This document shows, in pieces, positions 41,850-51,081 of a stretch of 59,573 bases of DNA. This stretch comes from JACVRX01 sp046726315 (GTDB lineage: Bacteria > Actinomycetota > Actinomycetes > Jiangellales > Jiangellaceae). Location: contig JBKPAG010000039.1 of assembly GCA_046726315.1 (NCBI GenBank), positions 1 to 59,573 on the forward strand, given 5' to 3'. Position numbers and translations under genes: made by a program. Within the stretch, counting starts at the first letter, position 1, and every line of letters begins with the position of its first letter. The notes beneath the pieces were generated by a model. The model had not been told where the DNA came from and searched no databases. It worked only from the letters and a program-made list of their open reading frames with translations.

Positions 41850-43519
41850 GAAGGGACGCCGACCGGCTCGACCTCGACGTCGACCGGCAGCCTGGTCTCC
41901 TGCTGGCGAGCGAGCGCCGCCTGGATCAGGCCGGCGAACAGCGGGTGCGCGCGGGTCGGGCGCGAACGCAGCTCCGGATGCGCCTGAGTACCCACGAAGA
42001 ACGGGTGGACGTCGGCCGGCAACTCGATGAACTCGACCAGCTGACCATCTGGGGACAGGCCCGAGAACACCAGACCGGCAGCCAACAGCGGCTCGCGGTA
42101 GGCGTTGTTGACTTCGTACCGGTGCCGGTGCCGCTCCTCCACCCGATCCACGCCGAAGAGATCGTGCACCATGGTGCCGGGGGCCAACACCGCCGGGTAC
42201 AGGCCCAGCCGCATGGTGCCGCCCAGGTCACCGTCCCCGGCCACGATGCCCTTCTGGTCCTCCATGGTAGCGATGACCGGATGGGGGGTCTGCGGATGGA
42301 ACTCCGACGATCCGGCGTCGGCGAGGCCCGCTACGTTGCGGGCGAACTCGATCACCATGCACTGCAAACCCAGGCACAGCCCGAGCGCGGGGAGACGGTT
42401 CTCCCGGGCGTAATTGATCGCCCCTACCTTGCCCTCGATGCCGCGTACGCCGAATCCACCCGGAACGCATACGGCTTCGACATCGTGCAGGCGCGCAGCG
42501 GCTCCGTCGGCGGTTTCGCAATCGTCGGAGGGAACCCAGCGGATAGTCACCTTGGCGTCGTTCGCGAACCCGCCGGAACGCAACGCCTCGATCACCGACA
42601 GATAGGCGTCAGGGAGGCCGACGTATTTGCCGACGATTGCGACGGTGACCTCGTTGCGCGGGTGGTGCACACGGCGCAGCAGGTCGTCCCACGACCGCCA
42701 GTTGACGTCTCGGAACGGGAGCCCGAGCCGGCGCACCACGAACGCATCGAGCCCCTCGGCGTGCAACACCTTCGGGATGTCGTAGATCGACGATGCGTCG
42801 ACCGCCGCCACCACACCGTCGGCCTCGACGTCGCAGGTCATGGCGATCTTCTTCTTCATCCCAGGCGGGATAGGCCGGTCCGAACGACAGACGATCGCGT
42901 CGGGCTGGATGCCGACCTGGCGCAGCGCCGCGACCGAGTGCTGCGTCGGCTTGGTCTTGAGCTCACCGGAGGGTGCGATGTAGGGCACCAGGGAGACGTG
43001 GAGAAAGAAACAGCGGTCGCGGCCGATCTCGTGGCGGACCTGCCGAGCTGCCTCGAGGAACGGCAGCGATTCGATGTCGCCGACCGTGCCTCCGATTTCG
43101 TGAATCACGACATCGACGTCCGGACCGCCGATCCCGAGCATCCGATCCTTGATCTCATTGGTGATGTGCGGGATCACCTGGACCGTGTCTCCGAGGTACT
43201 CACCGCGTCGTTCCTTGGCAATCACGGTCGAGTAGATCTGGCCCGTCGTGACGTTCGCCCACTTGTTCAGGTTGCGGTCGAGAAAGCGCTCGTAGTGTCC
43301 GATGTCGAGGTCGGTCTCCGCGCCGTCATCGGTGACGAACACCTCGCCATGCTGGAACGGGTTCATCGTGCCTGGATCGACGTTGAGGTACGGGTCGAGT
43401 TTCTGCATGGTGACCCGCAGGCCGCGGGCAATGAGCAGGTTGCCCAAACTGGATGCCGTGAGGCCTTTGCCCAGCGAGGAGACGACGCCTCCGGTCACGA
43501 ACAGGTGAGTGGTGTTCAC
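41846..43519 (-). CDS. pyrG: CTP synthase
   Basis: A 557-residue two-domain enzyme. The N-terminal synthetase domain begins with VTGGVVSSLGKGLTASSLG and has KLDPYLNVDPGTMNPFQHGE, EIGGTVGDIESLPFLEAARQ and VPYIAPSGELKTKPTQHSV. The C-terminal class I glutamine amidotransferase domain has VPGGFGVRGIEGKVGAINYA and the nucleophile Cys in LGLCLGLQCMVIEFARN. It converts UTP to CTP using glutamine. The GTG start has an upstream gap of 68 bases from the glycosyltransferase gene. Confidence 0.97.
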   Translation of the reverse strand: MNTTHLFVTGGVVSSLGKGLTASSLGNLLIARGLRVTMQKLDPYLNVDPGTMNPFQHGEVFVTDDGAETDLDIGHYERFLDRNLNKWANVTTGQIYSTVIAKERRGEYLGDTVQVIPHITNEIKDRMLGIGGPDVDVVIHEIGGTVGDIESLPFLEAARQVRHEIGRDRCFFLHVSLVPYIAPSGELKTKPTQHSVAALRQVGIQPDAIVCRSDRPIPPGMKKKIAMTCDVEADGVVAAVDASSIYDIPKVLHAEGLDAFVVRRLGLPFRDVNWRSWDDLLRRVHHPRNEVTVAIVGKYVGLPDAYLSVIEALRSGGFANDAKVTIRWVPSDDCETADGAAARLHDVEAVCVPGGFGVRGIEGKVGAINYARENRLPALGLCLGLQCMVIEFARNVAGLADAGSSEFHPQTPHPVIATMEDQKGIVAGDGDLGGTMRLGLYPAVLAPGTMVHDLFGVDRVEERHRHRYEVNNAYREPLLAAGLVFSGLSPDGQLVEFIELPADVHPFFVGTQAHPELRSRPTRAHPLFAGLIQAALARQQETRLPVDVEVEPVGVPS

Positions 43520-43587
43520 CGAGAGGGCTCCCGTGGGCTGGCAATGGTCGGTTGTGCCGGTCGGTCCACGGAATTCCAGCCTAACAG

Positions 43588-44679
43588 TTACGGTCGGACC
43601 ACCTCGTGGTAGACCGCAGCCACCGCGAGTGCCGTGTCGTCCTCATCGGGCCAGCCGACAGCCCGTTCGCGGCCCCGCCGGGCCAGCTCGGCGCGACGGC
43701 GGCCGTCATCGAGAAGGTCCGCGACGGCGTGCGCAACGGCGGCCGGGTCGGCGGGCGGGACGAGTATGGCCGCGCCGCCGGCCAACTCGGGCACGCCGCC
43801 TACGCCCGTCGCGACGACCGGAACCCCTGCCCGCATGGCCTCCTGTACGACGAGCGCGCGGGCCTCCCAGGTGGAGGTCAGCACGTAGACATCTGAGGCA
43901 GCCAACAGGTCGGGCACATCATCGCGATGGCCCAGGAGGCGAACGTCGAGGCCTCTGGCGTCGATCGTGCGCCGCAGCCGGTCGCGCTCCGGACCCTCGC
44001 CTGCCACGAGGAGCACTGGCCGGGGTGATCGGGCCTGCCACGCAGCCGCAGCGTCGAGCAGGGTGTCGTAGTCCTTCTGCGGAGCGAGCCTGCCCACCGC
44101 GAGTACCACGGGTCGGTCGTCGGCACCGAACTCGGCCAGCACCTCCACCCGGTCGCGAGTCGGCGACGCCATGGCGGGCGCTGCCACGGGCAGAAACCGG
44201 GCATCCGGCGCACCCAACCGGACGGCTCGTTCCATCAGGTCGGACGAGGCGCCCAATGTCACATCGGCTCGGCGGGCGGAGAACAGCTCCAGGGCAGCGA
44301 GCACACGGCGTCGAATTCCCGATCCCAGCACGGCGTTGTGCCAGGTGGCGACCAGCGGCGTTCGTCCGTGTCGCCGACGGCCGAGCGCCAGCGCCGTCAG
44401 GGAGGTGGCACGCAGACCGTGGCTGTGCACGACGTCGGCGCCGGCCAGGGCGACCCGCATCGCGCGTACCGCTGCCATGTCGTTGCCTGGCCGAGGAAGG
44501 TTGGTGATCTCGACGGCGGTGAACCCTGCGCCGAGGGCACGGAAGCCGAACTGCAGCTCGGTTGCGGCTGGCGATACCACCGCGACGTCGATACCCAGAC
44601 CCGGCAGCCGCTCGACAAGCGACGCGACATGGGTGCCGATCCCGCCGGTGCTTGTTGCCAGCACGATAGACGCTCTCAT
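43588..44679 (-). CDS. GT4-family glycosyltransferase
   Basis: A 363-residue GT-B fold enzyme. The N-terminal half has TSTGGIGTHVASLVERLPGL and VVHSHGLRATSLTALAL. The C-terminal half has VLAVGRLAPQKDYDTLLDAA, VLLVAGEGPERDRLR and the EX7E region SDVYVLTSTWEARALVVQEA with GVPVVATGVGGVPELAGG. This is a retaining glycosyltransferase using an NDP-sugar. The start ATG overlaps the stop of the flippase gene (ATGA), and the pair follows a PNPT gene, which suggests it extends a lipid-linked glycan. Sugar and acceptor are unknown. Confidence 0.88.
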   Translation of the reverse strand: MRASIVLATSTGGIGTHVASLVERLPGLGIDVAVVSPAATELQFGFRALGAGFTAVEITNLPRPGNDMAAVRAMRVALAGADVVHSHGLRATSLTALALGRRRHGRTPLVATWHNAVLGSGIRRRVLAALELFSARRADVTLGASSDLMERAVRLGAPDARFLPVAAPAMASPTRDRVEVLAEFGADDRPVVLAVGRLAPQKDYDTLLDAAAAWQARSPRPVLLVAGEGPERDRLRRTIDARGLDVRLLGHRDDVPDLLAASDVYVLTSTWEARALVVQEAMRAGVPVVATGVGGVPELAGGAAILVPPADPAAVAHAVADLLDDGRRRAELARRGRERAVGWPDEDDTALAVAAVYHEVVRP

Positions 44680-46280
44680 CGGCGCAGCACCGCACGAAGG
44701 TCGTCGTAGTCAACCAGGGCGACGACCCCCACGAACACAACCGTGGCGACCGCCGCGGCGAGTACACCGGTACCCACGGTCGCGGCTGTGCCTGCTGTGT
44801 CGAGTACCCCGGCTGCCGCGAAACCAGCCACAGCACCAGTGCCGGCCCCGGCCACGGCCGCGAGTCCCGCACGGGCGAGCCGCCGCCAGCCCGCGCCCGC
44901 TGACCCGGACCGCAACGCCACCAACAGCAGCCCGGCTGCCACTGCCATGCCGGCCGTGTGGCCCAACCCCACCGCCGCCACGACCCAGTCCTGGCCCACA
45001 GCGCTGGACAGCACGACCGCGACCACCACCGCCACGGCCCACCCGACGGTCGTAGCGGCGCCCACCCGGCGCACCCGGCCGATGGCAAGCAGCGCCCGGT
45101 TCAAGTGATAGACCAGGCAGAAGCCAATCAAGCCGGGCGCGAACGCGACCAAGGCGCGAGCCATCTCAGCGTCCGGAACGGTCCCATGGTCGCCGATGAC
45201 ACCGAAGAACCGAGCGATCGGCCAGGCAGCTGCAATCAGCGCTGCCACTCCCAGCCCGGCCGCCAGCACGACGGCTCGCGTGGAGCCGAGCGTCGTCCGG
45301 GCCCACTCGAGCTGGTCGCCACGGCTGGCATGCCCGGCCAGCGTCGGGAACGAGCTGGTCGCGATCGGTACGGCCAGAACGGCGTAAGGCAGCAGATACA
45401 CCATCCACGAGTTCTGGTAGGTCACGATCCGCCCAGCTCCGCCGTACTCGTTGACCACGGGAATGAGCACCAGCAGCGCCACCTGCTGGGCGGCAACCAT
45501 CGTTGCTCCCGCCGCTGCGAGTCGGGCCGCGCGCCGCCCGCGGCCAGCCGGGAAACGCAGCCGGGGTACCGCCCGGACTCCCAGCAGATAGAGCGGCACC
45601 AATGTCGTCATCGCGAGCGCCACGGCACCGAGAGCCGTCCCCACCGACAGCAGCACTTCGGCGGACCGCGGAACCGTGCCGAGATCGTTCCGATCACCGG
45701 TAAAGGTGGCGCCAAACACCAGGTACGTGCTCGCGACGACGACGCTGGAGACGATCGGCGCCAGCGCCGGGGCGAAAAACCGGCGATGCGCCTGGAGAAC
45801 GCCGGCAGACACCGCCGCCAGCCCGTACAGCGGCACCTGGACAAGGAATACGCGCAGCATCCGTTCCGCCATGTCCAGCGCCTGGGCTCCGCCCTGCCCC
45901 TGCAGCATGTAGCTGCTGATTGGGCCAGCAAGCAAGGCACCGGCGATGGCGATCGGCACCAGGACCACCAGTGCCCACCCGATCAGCGCGCCAGTAGCCT
46001 CCCGCAGCTCTGCTGTGTCACGGCGCTCGACCGCGGCGACGACCAGTGGCACCACCACGCCGGCAAGAGCGCCGCCGGCCACGACCTCGAACAGGATCGC
46101 CGGCACGAAGTTGGACGAGGTGTAGACCGTGCCGAGTTCGGTGGGCCCGACCGCCCCCTGGTAGACGAGCTGACGGCCGAAGCCGACCAGGCGGGCGACC
46201 AGGCTGACGACGGCGACCAGGGCCGCGCCTCCGGCGATACCGGCCGCCGCACCGAGGCCGAGCCTGCCGCCATGGCTCAT
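44676..46280 (-). CDS. MurJ/MVF-type lipid flippase
   Basis: A 534-residue polytopic protein with about fourteen hydrophobic helices of the MATE/MVF fold. Family marks are SLVARLVGFGRQLVYQ, the early SSNFVPAILFEVVAGGALAG, VFLVQVPLYGLAAVSAGVLQ and SWMVYLLPYAVLAVPIATSS followed by FPTLAGHA. MurJ flips undecaprenyl-linked peptidoglycan precursors. This copy is next to steA/steB, a small PNPT and a GT4 enzyme and has no kinase-like cytosolic domain. It may be a paralogue devoted to another lipid-linked glycan, while essential MurJ of actinobacteria is usually elsewhere. Confidence 0.85.
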   Translation of the reverse strand: MSHGGRLGLGAAAGIAGGAALVAVVSLVARLVGFGRQLVYQGAVGPTELGTVYTSSNFVPAILFEVVAGGALAGVVVPLVVAAVERRDTAELREATGALIGWALVVLVPIAIAGALLAGPISSYMLQGQGGAQALDMAERMLRVFLVQVPLYGLAAVSAGVLQAHRRFFAPALAPIVSSVVVASTYLVFGATFTGDRNDLGTVPRSAEVLLSVGTALGAVALAMTTLVPLYLLGVRAVPRLRFPAGRGRRAARLAAAGATMVAAQQVALLVLIPVVNEYGGAGRIVTYQNSWMVYLLPYAVLAVPIATSSFPTLAGHASRGDQLEWARTTLGSTRAVVLAAGLGVAALIAAAWPIARFFGVIGDHGTVPDAEMARALVAFAPGLIGFCLVYHLNRALLAIGRVRRVGAATTVGWAVAVVVAVVLSSAVGQDWVVAAVGLGHTAGMAVAAGLLLVALRSGSAGAGWRRLARAGLAAVAGAGTGAVAGFAAAGVLDTAGTAATVGTGVLAAAVATVVFVGVVALVDYDDLRAVLRR

Positions 46281-46286
46281 CGCCGG

Positions 46287-47111
46287 CTATGGCCGGCGCC
46301 CGAGCCGGTCCAACTCGCGCAGCACCGGAGTGCGCCCGATCACCTGTGTGAAGCTGACCTTTTCGCTGGCCAGGGTAAGCGCGGTGACAGCGCCGAGATG
46401 GATCAATCGGGCCGCGCGACCGGCGCGGGCCACCAGCGCCAGGCCAAGCACGGCGCCCAGAGCATTGGCGCCTGCGTCACCGATCATCGTGCGCTCGGCC
46501 AGGTCGTCAACGAGCAGCACACCGCCGGCGCCCAGGCCGGCCGCTGCCGCCCCGCCCGCGGGTCCGGCCAGTGCCAGCGGAGCGTGGATCATGGCGACCT
46601 TCAGCGCCCGCCCCGGCCGCAGATCCAGCAGGTTGAGCAGATTGGCGTGGCCGGCCACGGCCACGCCGCCGACAACAGCATCCAGCGGGTTATCACTGAC
46701 CGCAGCCGCCGCAGCCAGGCCGGCTGCACCGATCACTGCGACCTTCACCGCCCCGCTGGTCACCTCTCCCCGGCGCAGGGCCGACAGGTGCCCACGCAGC
46801 CCCTTGCTGGAAGCTGTCCCTGACAGATCGTCATAGAGACCAACTGCGCCGACCGCACCGGCCAGCGCCGCCCCGGCAAGCCGTATTCGTGGGGTCGCGC
46901 CGGGCGCGAGCGCCGCGCCAACTGCGGCGCCGGTTGCCAGCGCCGGGCCGGCCGCCAATGTGACGGTGCCGCCGCGATGGTTGATCCGATCCCACCGGCG
47001 GGCACCGCCGGGCGGATTCGTGGAAACCCGCCTGTACACGGCTCTGGCGACCCCCGCGCCGGCCGCTGCAGCCACGATCGCGGAAACAACCCCGGGCCGT
47101 GTCGGGCTCAC
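46287..47111 (-). CDS. Small MraY/WecA-superfamily (PNPT) phosphosugar transferase
   Basis: A 274-residue membrane protein, shorter than MraY (about 360). Superfamily motifs are RINHRGGTVTLAAGPALATG, the acidic GLYDDLSGTASSKGLRGHLS, NLLNLLDLRPGRALK and MIGDAGANALGAVLGLAL. These Asp and Asn residues bind Mg2+ and the lipid phosphate. The C-terminal HHH-type motif of MraY and WecA is absent; the end reads EKVSFTQVIGRTPVLRELD. The enzyme would move a sugar 1-phosphate from a UDP-sugar to a polyprenyl phosphate. It lies between steB and the flippase, six bases from the latter. Confidence 0.8.
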   Translation of the reverse strand: MSPTRPGVVSAIVAAAAGAGVARAVYRRVSTNPPGGARRWDRINHRGGTVTLAAGPALATGAAVGAALAPGATPRIRLAGAALAGAVGAVGLYDDLSGTASSKGLRGHLSALRRGEVTSGAVKVAVIGAAGLAAAAAVSDNPLDAVVGGVAVAGHANLLNLLDLRPGRALKVAMIHAPLALAGPAGGAAAAGLGAGGVLLVDDLAERTMIGDAGANALGAVLGLALVARAGRAARLIHLGAVTALTLASEKVSFTQVIGRTPVLRELDRLGRRP

Positions 47112-48067
47112 GAGCCGCTTTCCTCCGCATCGATCACCGGGACCGCCCCGTCGGTCGTGCCGACCCTGCCGTACTGGCCGGACCCGCCCTGCTCCTGCTC
47201 CGCGGCGGCGAAGACGACGGCGACCCGCCCTGAATTCAGGTCGACCGAATCGACCGTCGACACCGCACCGGCGAGGTCCTCGTCGTCCCGGACGACCGTG
47301 ATGATCCCGCCCTCGCCCGCCGAGTCCGGCGGGCCGGCCAGGACAGACCCGTCGCCCGCCGCGTCCAGAGCGCTCACGAGGGATGCCAAGGCGCCATTGC
47401 GTCGTTCGACGTCATCCTCCGGCGGCGGGCCAGCGACGATCACGGCAAGGGTCGCCTGCGGATCGGCTCCGTCGACCACCTCGATGGTGGCCAGGCCAGC
47501 CTCGCCGTATCCGGTGGCGACAGCGGTGATCTGGTCCCTGTCGCCTTCGACGCTGGACTCGTCGCCGGGCCGCAACAGCGCGCCGGCGAGGACCGCAGCT
47601 CCTCGGTCGTACCCCGTGCCGTCCGTCGGGAGTGTGGTGCCGGACGTGACCAGCTCGGCAGCAAGGGTGTCGAGCGCTGGTTCGGAGTCGGCGTCGCTCC
47701 ACGTGGGCGCCAGGGTGACCGCAGCGGAGACTGACCCGCCCGCGCTCTCCACCTGGCTGCGGACGGCAGCGACCTGCTCGTCGTCTGACCCTGGCAGCGC
47801 CACGAGTGCCACCTGGCGCTCGGTCAGCAGGCCGCCGACGAGCGTCGGACTCACGCCTTCGACAAAGGTCTCCTCGAATGCGAGGTCATCTTCCAGCGCG
47901 ACGATCTGGTCGCGCAGCTGCTGGTTCTCGTCCCGCAGCTGCGGAATCTGGTCGACGAGGGTCTCGTCGACCTGCTCGTCAAGCGGCCCCGCGCCGAGAA
48001 TGATGCCGGTAGCGAGGGCGAAGAAGATCGCAATGACAGAGACCAGGTGATAGCGAAAGTCGATCAC
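47108..48067 (-). CDS. steB: SteB/MctB-type copper transporter family protein
   Basis: A 319-residue membrane-anchored protein. The N-terminal IDFRYHLVSVIAIFFALATG helix is the hallmark of the family, followed by a coiled coil (IPQLRDENQQLRDQIVALED) and an extracytoplasmic domain (LLTERQVALVALPG, TGYDRGAAVLAGALLRP). In C. glutamicum SteB works with SteA at the septum and activates the cell-wall hydrolase RipA; the M. tuberculosis homologue Rv1698 was described as MctB, a copper exporter. The start follows the steA stop after one base, and the stop overlaps the PNPT gene. Confidence 0.88.
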   Translation of the reverse strand: MIDFRYHLVSVIAIFFALATGIILGAGPLDEQVDETLVDQIPQLRDENQQLRDQIVALEDDLAFEETFVEGVSPTLVGGLLTERQVALVALPGSDDEQVAAVRSQVESAGGSVSAAVTLAPTWSDADSEPALDTLAAELVTSGTTLPTDGTGYDRGAAVLAGALLRPGDESSVEGDRDQITAVATGYGEAGLATIEVVDGADPQATLAVIVAGPPPEDDVERRNGALASLVSALDAAGDGSVLAGPPDSAGEGGIITVVRDDEDLAGAVSTVDSVDLNSGRVAVVFAAAEQEQGGSGQYGRVGTTDGAVPVIDAEESGS

Positions 48068-48068
48068 G

Positions 48069-49268
48069 TCAGAAAAGCCCTCGCAGCCAGAAGAGGAACC
48101 GGTCCCACCACGATCCGACGACGTCGAGATAGGCCTGCCCGGTCGGCGTCGCCGCGAGCGCCACGATCACGGCGAGAACGCACCCCACCAACAGCAGCAC
48201 CAGCGTCCACGCCGGGATCCGGCTGCGGTAGAGCCGGCTGACGCCCTTGGCGTCGACCAGCTTGCTGCCGACCCGCAGCCGGGTGAGGAAGGTGCTCGCC
48301 ATGCCCGACCTGCCCTTGTCCATGAATTCGACCAGCGTCGCGTGCGTGCCAACCGCGACGATGAGGGCGGCGCCCTTGTCGTCGGCCAGCAACATGGCGA
48401 CGTCCTCGCTGGTGCCGGTGGCTGGGAATGCCACTCCGCGAAGGCCGAGGTGTTCGAGGCGGTCCAAGCCGGGGGCGCGCCCGTCGCGATACGCGTGGAC
48501 AACGAGCTCCGCTCCGCTGCGCAACGCGGCGTCGGACACCGAATCCATGTCACCGACGATCAGGTCCGGCTTGAGCCCTGCTTCGAGTAGCGCGTCGGCA
48601 CCACCGTCGACGCCGATCAGGACCGGCCGGTATTCGCGGATGTAGTGCCCGAGCATGGCCAGGTCTTCTTTGTAGTCGTACCCGCGCACGACGATCAGTA
48701 CGTGCCGGCCGCGGATTCTGGTGTCGATGTCGGGCACGCCGACGCCGTCGAGCAGCAGTTCCCGCTCGCGCTTGAGGTACTCCATGGTGTTTGCGGCGAA
48801 CGCCTCGAGCTGCGCCGACAGCCCCTGCCTGGCCGCATCCATCAGCCCGGCGATGGAGTCCTCGGTCTGCAGGTGGCCCTTCGCGAGCGGCACGCTGTCG
48901 GCCGAGCTGTCGCGGTAGATCGTGTTGCCGTCGACGCGTAGCCGCTCGCCCTCGTGCACCTCGGTGAGCAGGTCCGACCCCACTGCATCGACCAGCGGAA
49001 TGCCCGCCTCGACCAGGATCTCCGGTCCGAGGTTCGGGTACCGCCCGCTGACCGAGGGCCGGACGTTGACAACGGCGCCGGCACCGCAGGCAACCAACGC
49101 CTCGGCGCTCACCCTGTCGAGGTCGACGTGGTCGATGATCGCGATCTCGCCTGGTTTCAGGCGTTTGGTGAGGTTCTTGGTGCGCCGGTCGACCCGCACG
49201 ACGCCGCTGACTCCCGGCAGGTCGGGCGACCTGCGCCGGCGGAGTACGGGGATCCTCACTGGCCGCAT
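48069..49268 (-). CDS. steA: SteA, septal cytokinetic protein
   Basis: The ATG at 49268 gives 399 residues (MRPVRIPVLRRRRSPDLPGV). The cytosolic part resembles thiamin pyrophosphokinase: GVDGGADALLEAGLKPDLIV, GDMDSVSDAALRSGAELVVH and ATGTSEDVAMLLADDKGA. The N-terminal KRLKPGEIAIIDHVDLDRVS block is SteA-specific. The C terminus has one transmembrane helix (AWTLVLLLVGCVLAVIVALA) and a short outer tail (SWWDRFLFWLRGLF). SteA and SteB form a complex at the division septum in corynebacteria. The gene lies between recN and steB, as Rv1697 does. Confidence 0.9.
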   Translation of the reverse strand: MRPVRIPVLRRRRSPDLPGVSGVVRVDRRTKNLTKRLKPGEIAIIDHVDLDRVSAEALVACGAGAVVNVRPSVSGRYPNLGPEILVEAGIPLVDAVGSDLLTEVHEGERLRVDGNTIYRDSSADSVPLAKGHLQTEDSIAGLMDAARQGLSAQLEAFAANTMEYLKRERELLLDGVGVPDIDTRIRGRHVLIVVRGYDYKEDLAMLGHYIREYRPVLIGVDGGADALLEAGLKPDLIVGDMDSVSDAALRSGAELVVHAYRDGRAPGLDRLEHLGLRGVAFPATGTSEDVAMLLADDKGAALIVAVGTHATLVEFMDKGRSGMASTFLTRLRVGSKLVDAKGVSRLYRSRIPAWTLVLLLVGCVLAVIVALAATPTGQAYLDVVGSWWDRFLFWLRGLF

Positions 49269-49328
49269 CCTGCCACGTTCACGCACTCGAGTCCGGGACC
49301 GGTCCGCAGCGCGCGTCCGGTGCCTCGC

Positions 49329-51071
49329 CTACCGCGTAGCTGTCCTGCTCGATGCGGCGCTGGCCAGCAGCTCCACGGCATGGGCCCGGGCCGTCGCCGA
49401 GCCCTCCAGCCCAGCCAGCATCCGGGACAGCTCCTGTATCCGGCCGTCGTCGTCGAGCACGATGACCCCAGCGCTGATGATCCGGCCGTCGTCGCTCTTC
49501 ACGACCTTGAGGTGGTGGTCGGCGAAGGCCGCGACCTGTGGCAGATGCGTCACGACGAGCACCTGAGCCGACCGGGCCAGCCGGGCGAGCCGCCGGCCCA
49601 CTTCGACCGCCGCCTTGCCCCCGACCCCGGCGTCGACCTCGTCGAAGACGAACGTGGGGACGGGGTCTGCACCGGCAAAAACGACCTCAACGGCGAGCAT
49701 GAGACGGGACAGCTCCCCGCCCGAAGCGCCGCGGTCGAGGGGGCGCGGCGCGACACCCGCGTGGGCGGCGAACAGCATCTCGACCTCGTCGACGCCGGCT
49801 GGCCCATATGCGACGTTCTGGCCGTCGACAGGTATGCCGGCCGGGTCCGGCCTGCGGGCCACGCCGACGACGACGTGCGCCTGTGGCATCGCGAGGGCAG
49901 TGAGCTCATCGCGTACCGCGGCAGCGAAACGCTGCGCGGCGGCCGTCCGCGCGACGCTCAGCCGACTCGCCAGAGTGCCCAACTCGGCTCGGAGCTCGTC
50001 ACGTTGCCGCCGCAGTACGGCGACTCGCTCGTCGTCGTTGTCAAGTTCGAACAGCCGACGGGATGCGCGATCCGCCCACGCCAGCACCTCGGCTGCGTCG
50101 TCGCCGTATTTGCGGGTGAGAGCGGCCAACGCCGCACGGCGGTCCTGCACCACGGCCAATCGGGCCGGATCGATGTCGATGTCGGCGGCGTACGACGCGA
50201 GGTCCGCTGCGACGTCAGCCAGCAGATATGACGCTTCCGCCAGCCTGGCTGCCAGCGCCGCGAGCACCGGGTCGTGGTCCTGCTGGGGTTCGAGAGACCG
50301 CCGGGCCGCAGCGACGAGTGCCAGCGCGTCAGCCGCCGCGCCCGTAGTGTCATCGGCAGCGAGGCCGGCGTGCGCGGTGACCGCCGCCGCACGCAGCCCG
50401 TCGGCGTGTGCGAGCCGGGCCTCCTCCGCGGCCAGGTCCGCGTCCTCGCCCGGCCGTGGCTGCACCTGGGCGATCTCCGCGAGACCCAGCCGCAGCAGGT
50501 CCGCCTCCTGCGCGCGTTCCCGCGATCGGGTCGTGACGTCGGTGAGCTGGGACTCGACCGTGGACAGTGCGGCGTACAGCTGCGCGTACCTGGTGAGCGG
50601 TTCGATGGCCGGCTCGCCGGCATAGCGGTCCAGCACCTGCCGTTGCCGCGCCGGCCGTAGCAGCCGCCGCTGATCGCTCTGCCCGTGCACGGCGACCAGG
50701 TCGTCGGCCAGCTCGGCCAGCATGCTCACCGGCACCGACCTTCCGCCGATGTGGGCGCGGGACCTGCCCTCGGCGGACACTGTTCGGGTCAGCAGGAGCT
50801 CGCCGCCGTCGAGGTCGGCTCCCGCCTCGGCCGCCACCGTCGCAGCCTGACCGGCCGGATCGACCCGGACGCGCCCCTCCACCACGGCCTTGTCCGCGCC
50901 CGCCCGCACTGCGCCGGCGTCGGCCCGGCCGCCCATCAGCAGGCCAAGCCCAGTGACCAGCATCGTCTTTCCAGCACCGGTCTCGCCTGTGATGACCGTG
51001 AATCCAGGACCGAGTTCGAGTTCGGCGTCCTCGATGACACCGAGACCGCGGATCCGGAGGTCCTCGAACAC
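49329..51071 (-). CDS. recN: DNA repair protein RecN
   Basis: The GTG at 51071 gives 580 residues, ten bases after the nadK stop. RecN is an SMC-like ATPase for double-strand-break repair. The Walker A is VITGETGAGKTMLVTGLGLL near residue 25, followed by long coiled-coil arms. The signature is RGASGGELSRLMLAVEVVF, the Walker B is TFVFDEVDAGVGGKAAVEVG and the final motif is VLVVTHLPQVAAFADHHLKV. The reverse strand shows long open frames, but these are shadows. It is in the tlyA-nadK-recN-steA operon, so SOS control of recN alone is not evident. Confidence 0.95.
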   Translation of the reverse strand: MFEDLRIRGLGVIEDAELELGPGFTVITGETGAGKTMLVTGLGLLMGGRADAGAVRAGADKAVVEGRVRVDPAGQAATVAAEAGADLDGGELLLTRTVSAEGRSRAHIGGRSVPVSMLAELADDLVAVHGQSDQRRLLRPARQRQVLDRYAGEPAIEPLTRYAQLYAALSTVESQLTDVTTRSRERAQEADLLRLGLAEIAQVQPRPGEDADLAAEEARLAHADGLRAAAVTAHAGLAADDTTGAAADALALVAAARRSLEPQQDHDPVLAALAARLAEASYLLADVAADLASYAADIDIDPARLAVVQDRRAALAALTRKYGDDAAEVLAWADRASRRLFELDNDDERVAVLRRQRDELRAELGTLASRLSVARTAAAQRFAAAVRDELTALAMPQAHVVVGVARRPDPAGIPVDGQNVAYGPAGVDEVEMLFAAHAGVAPRPLDRGASGGELSRLMLAVEVVFAGADPVPTFVFDEVDAGVGGKAAVEVGRRLARLARSAQVLVVTHLPQVAAFADHHLKVVKSDDGRIISAGVIVLDDDGRIQELSRMLAGLEGSATARAHAVELLASAASSRTATR

Positions 51072-51081
51072 AGCGGGCAGC

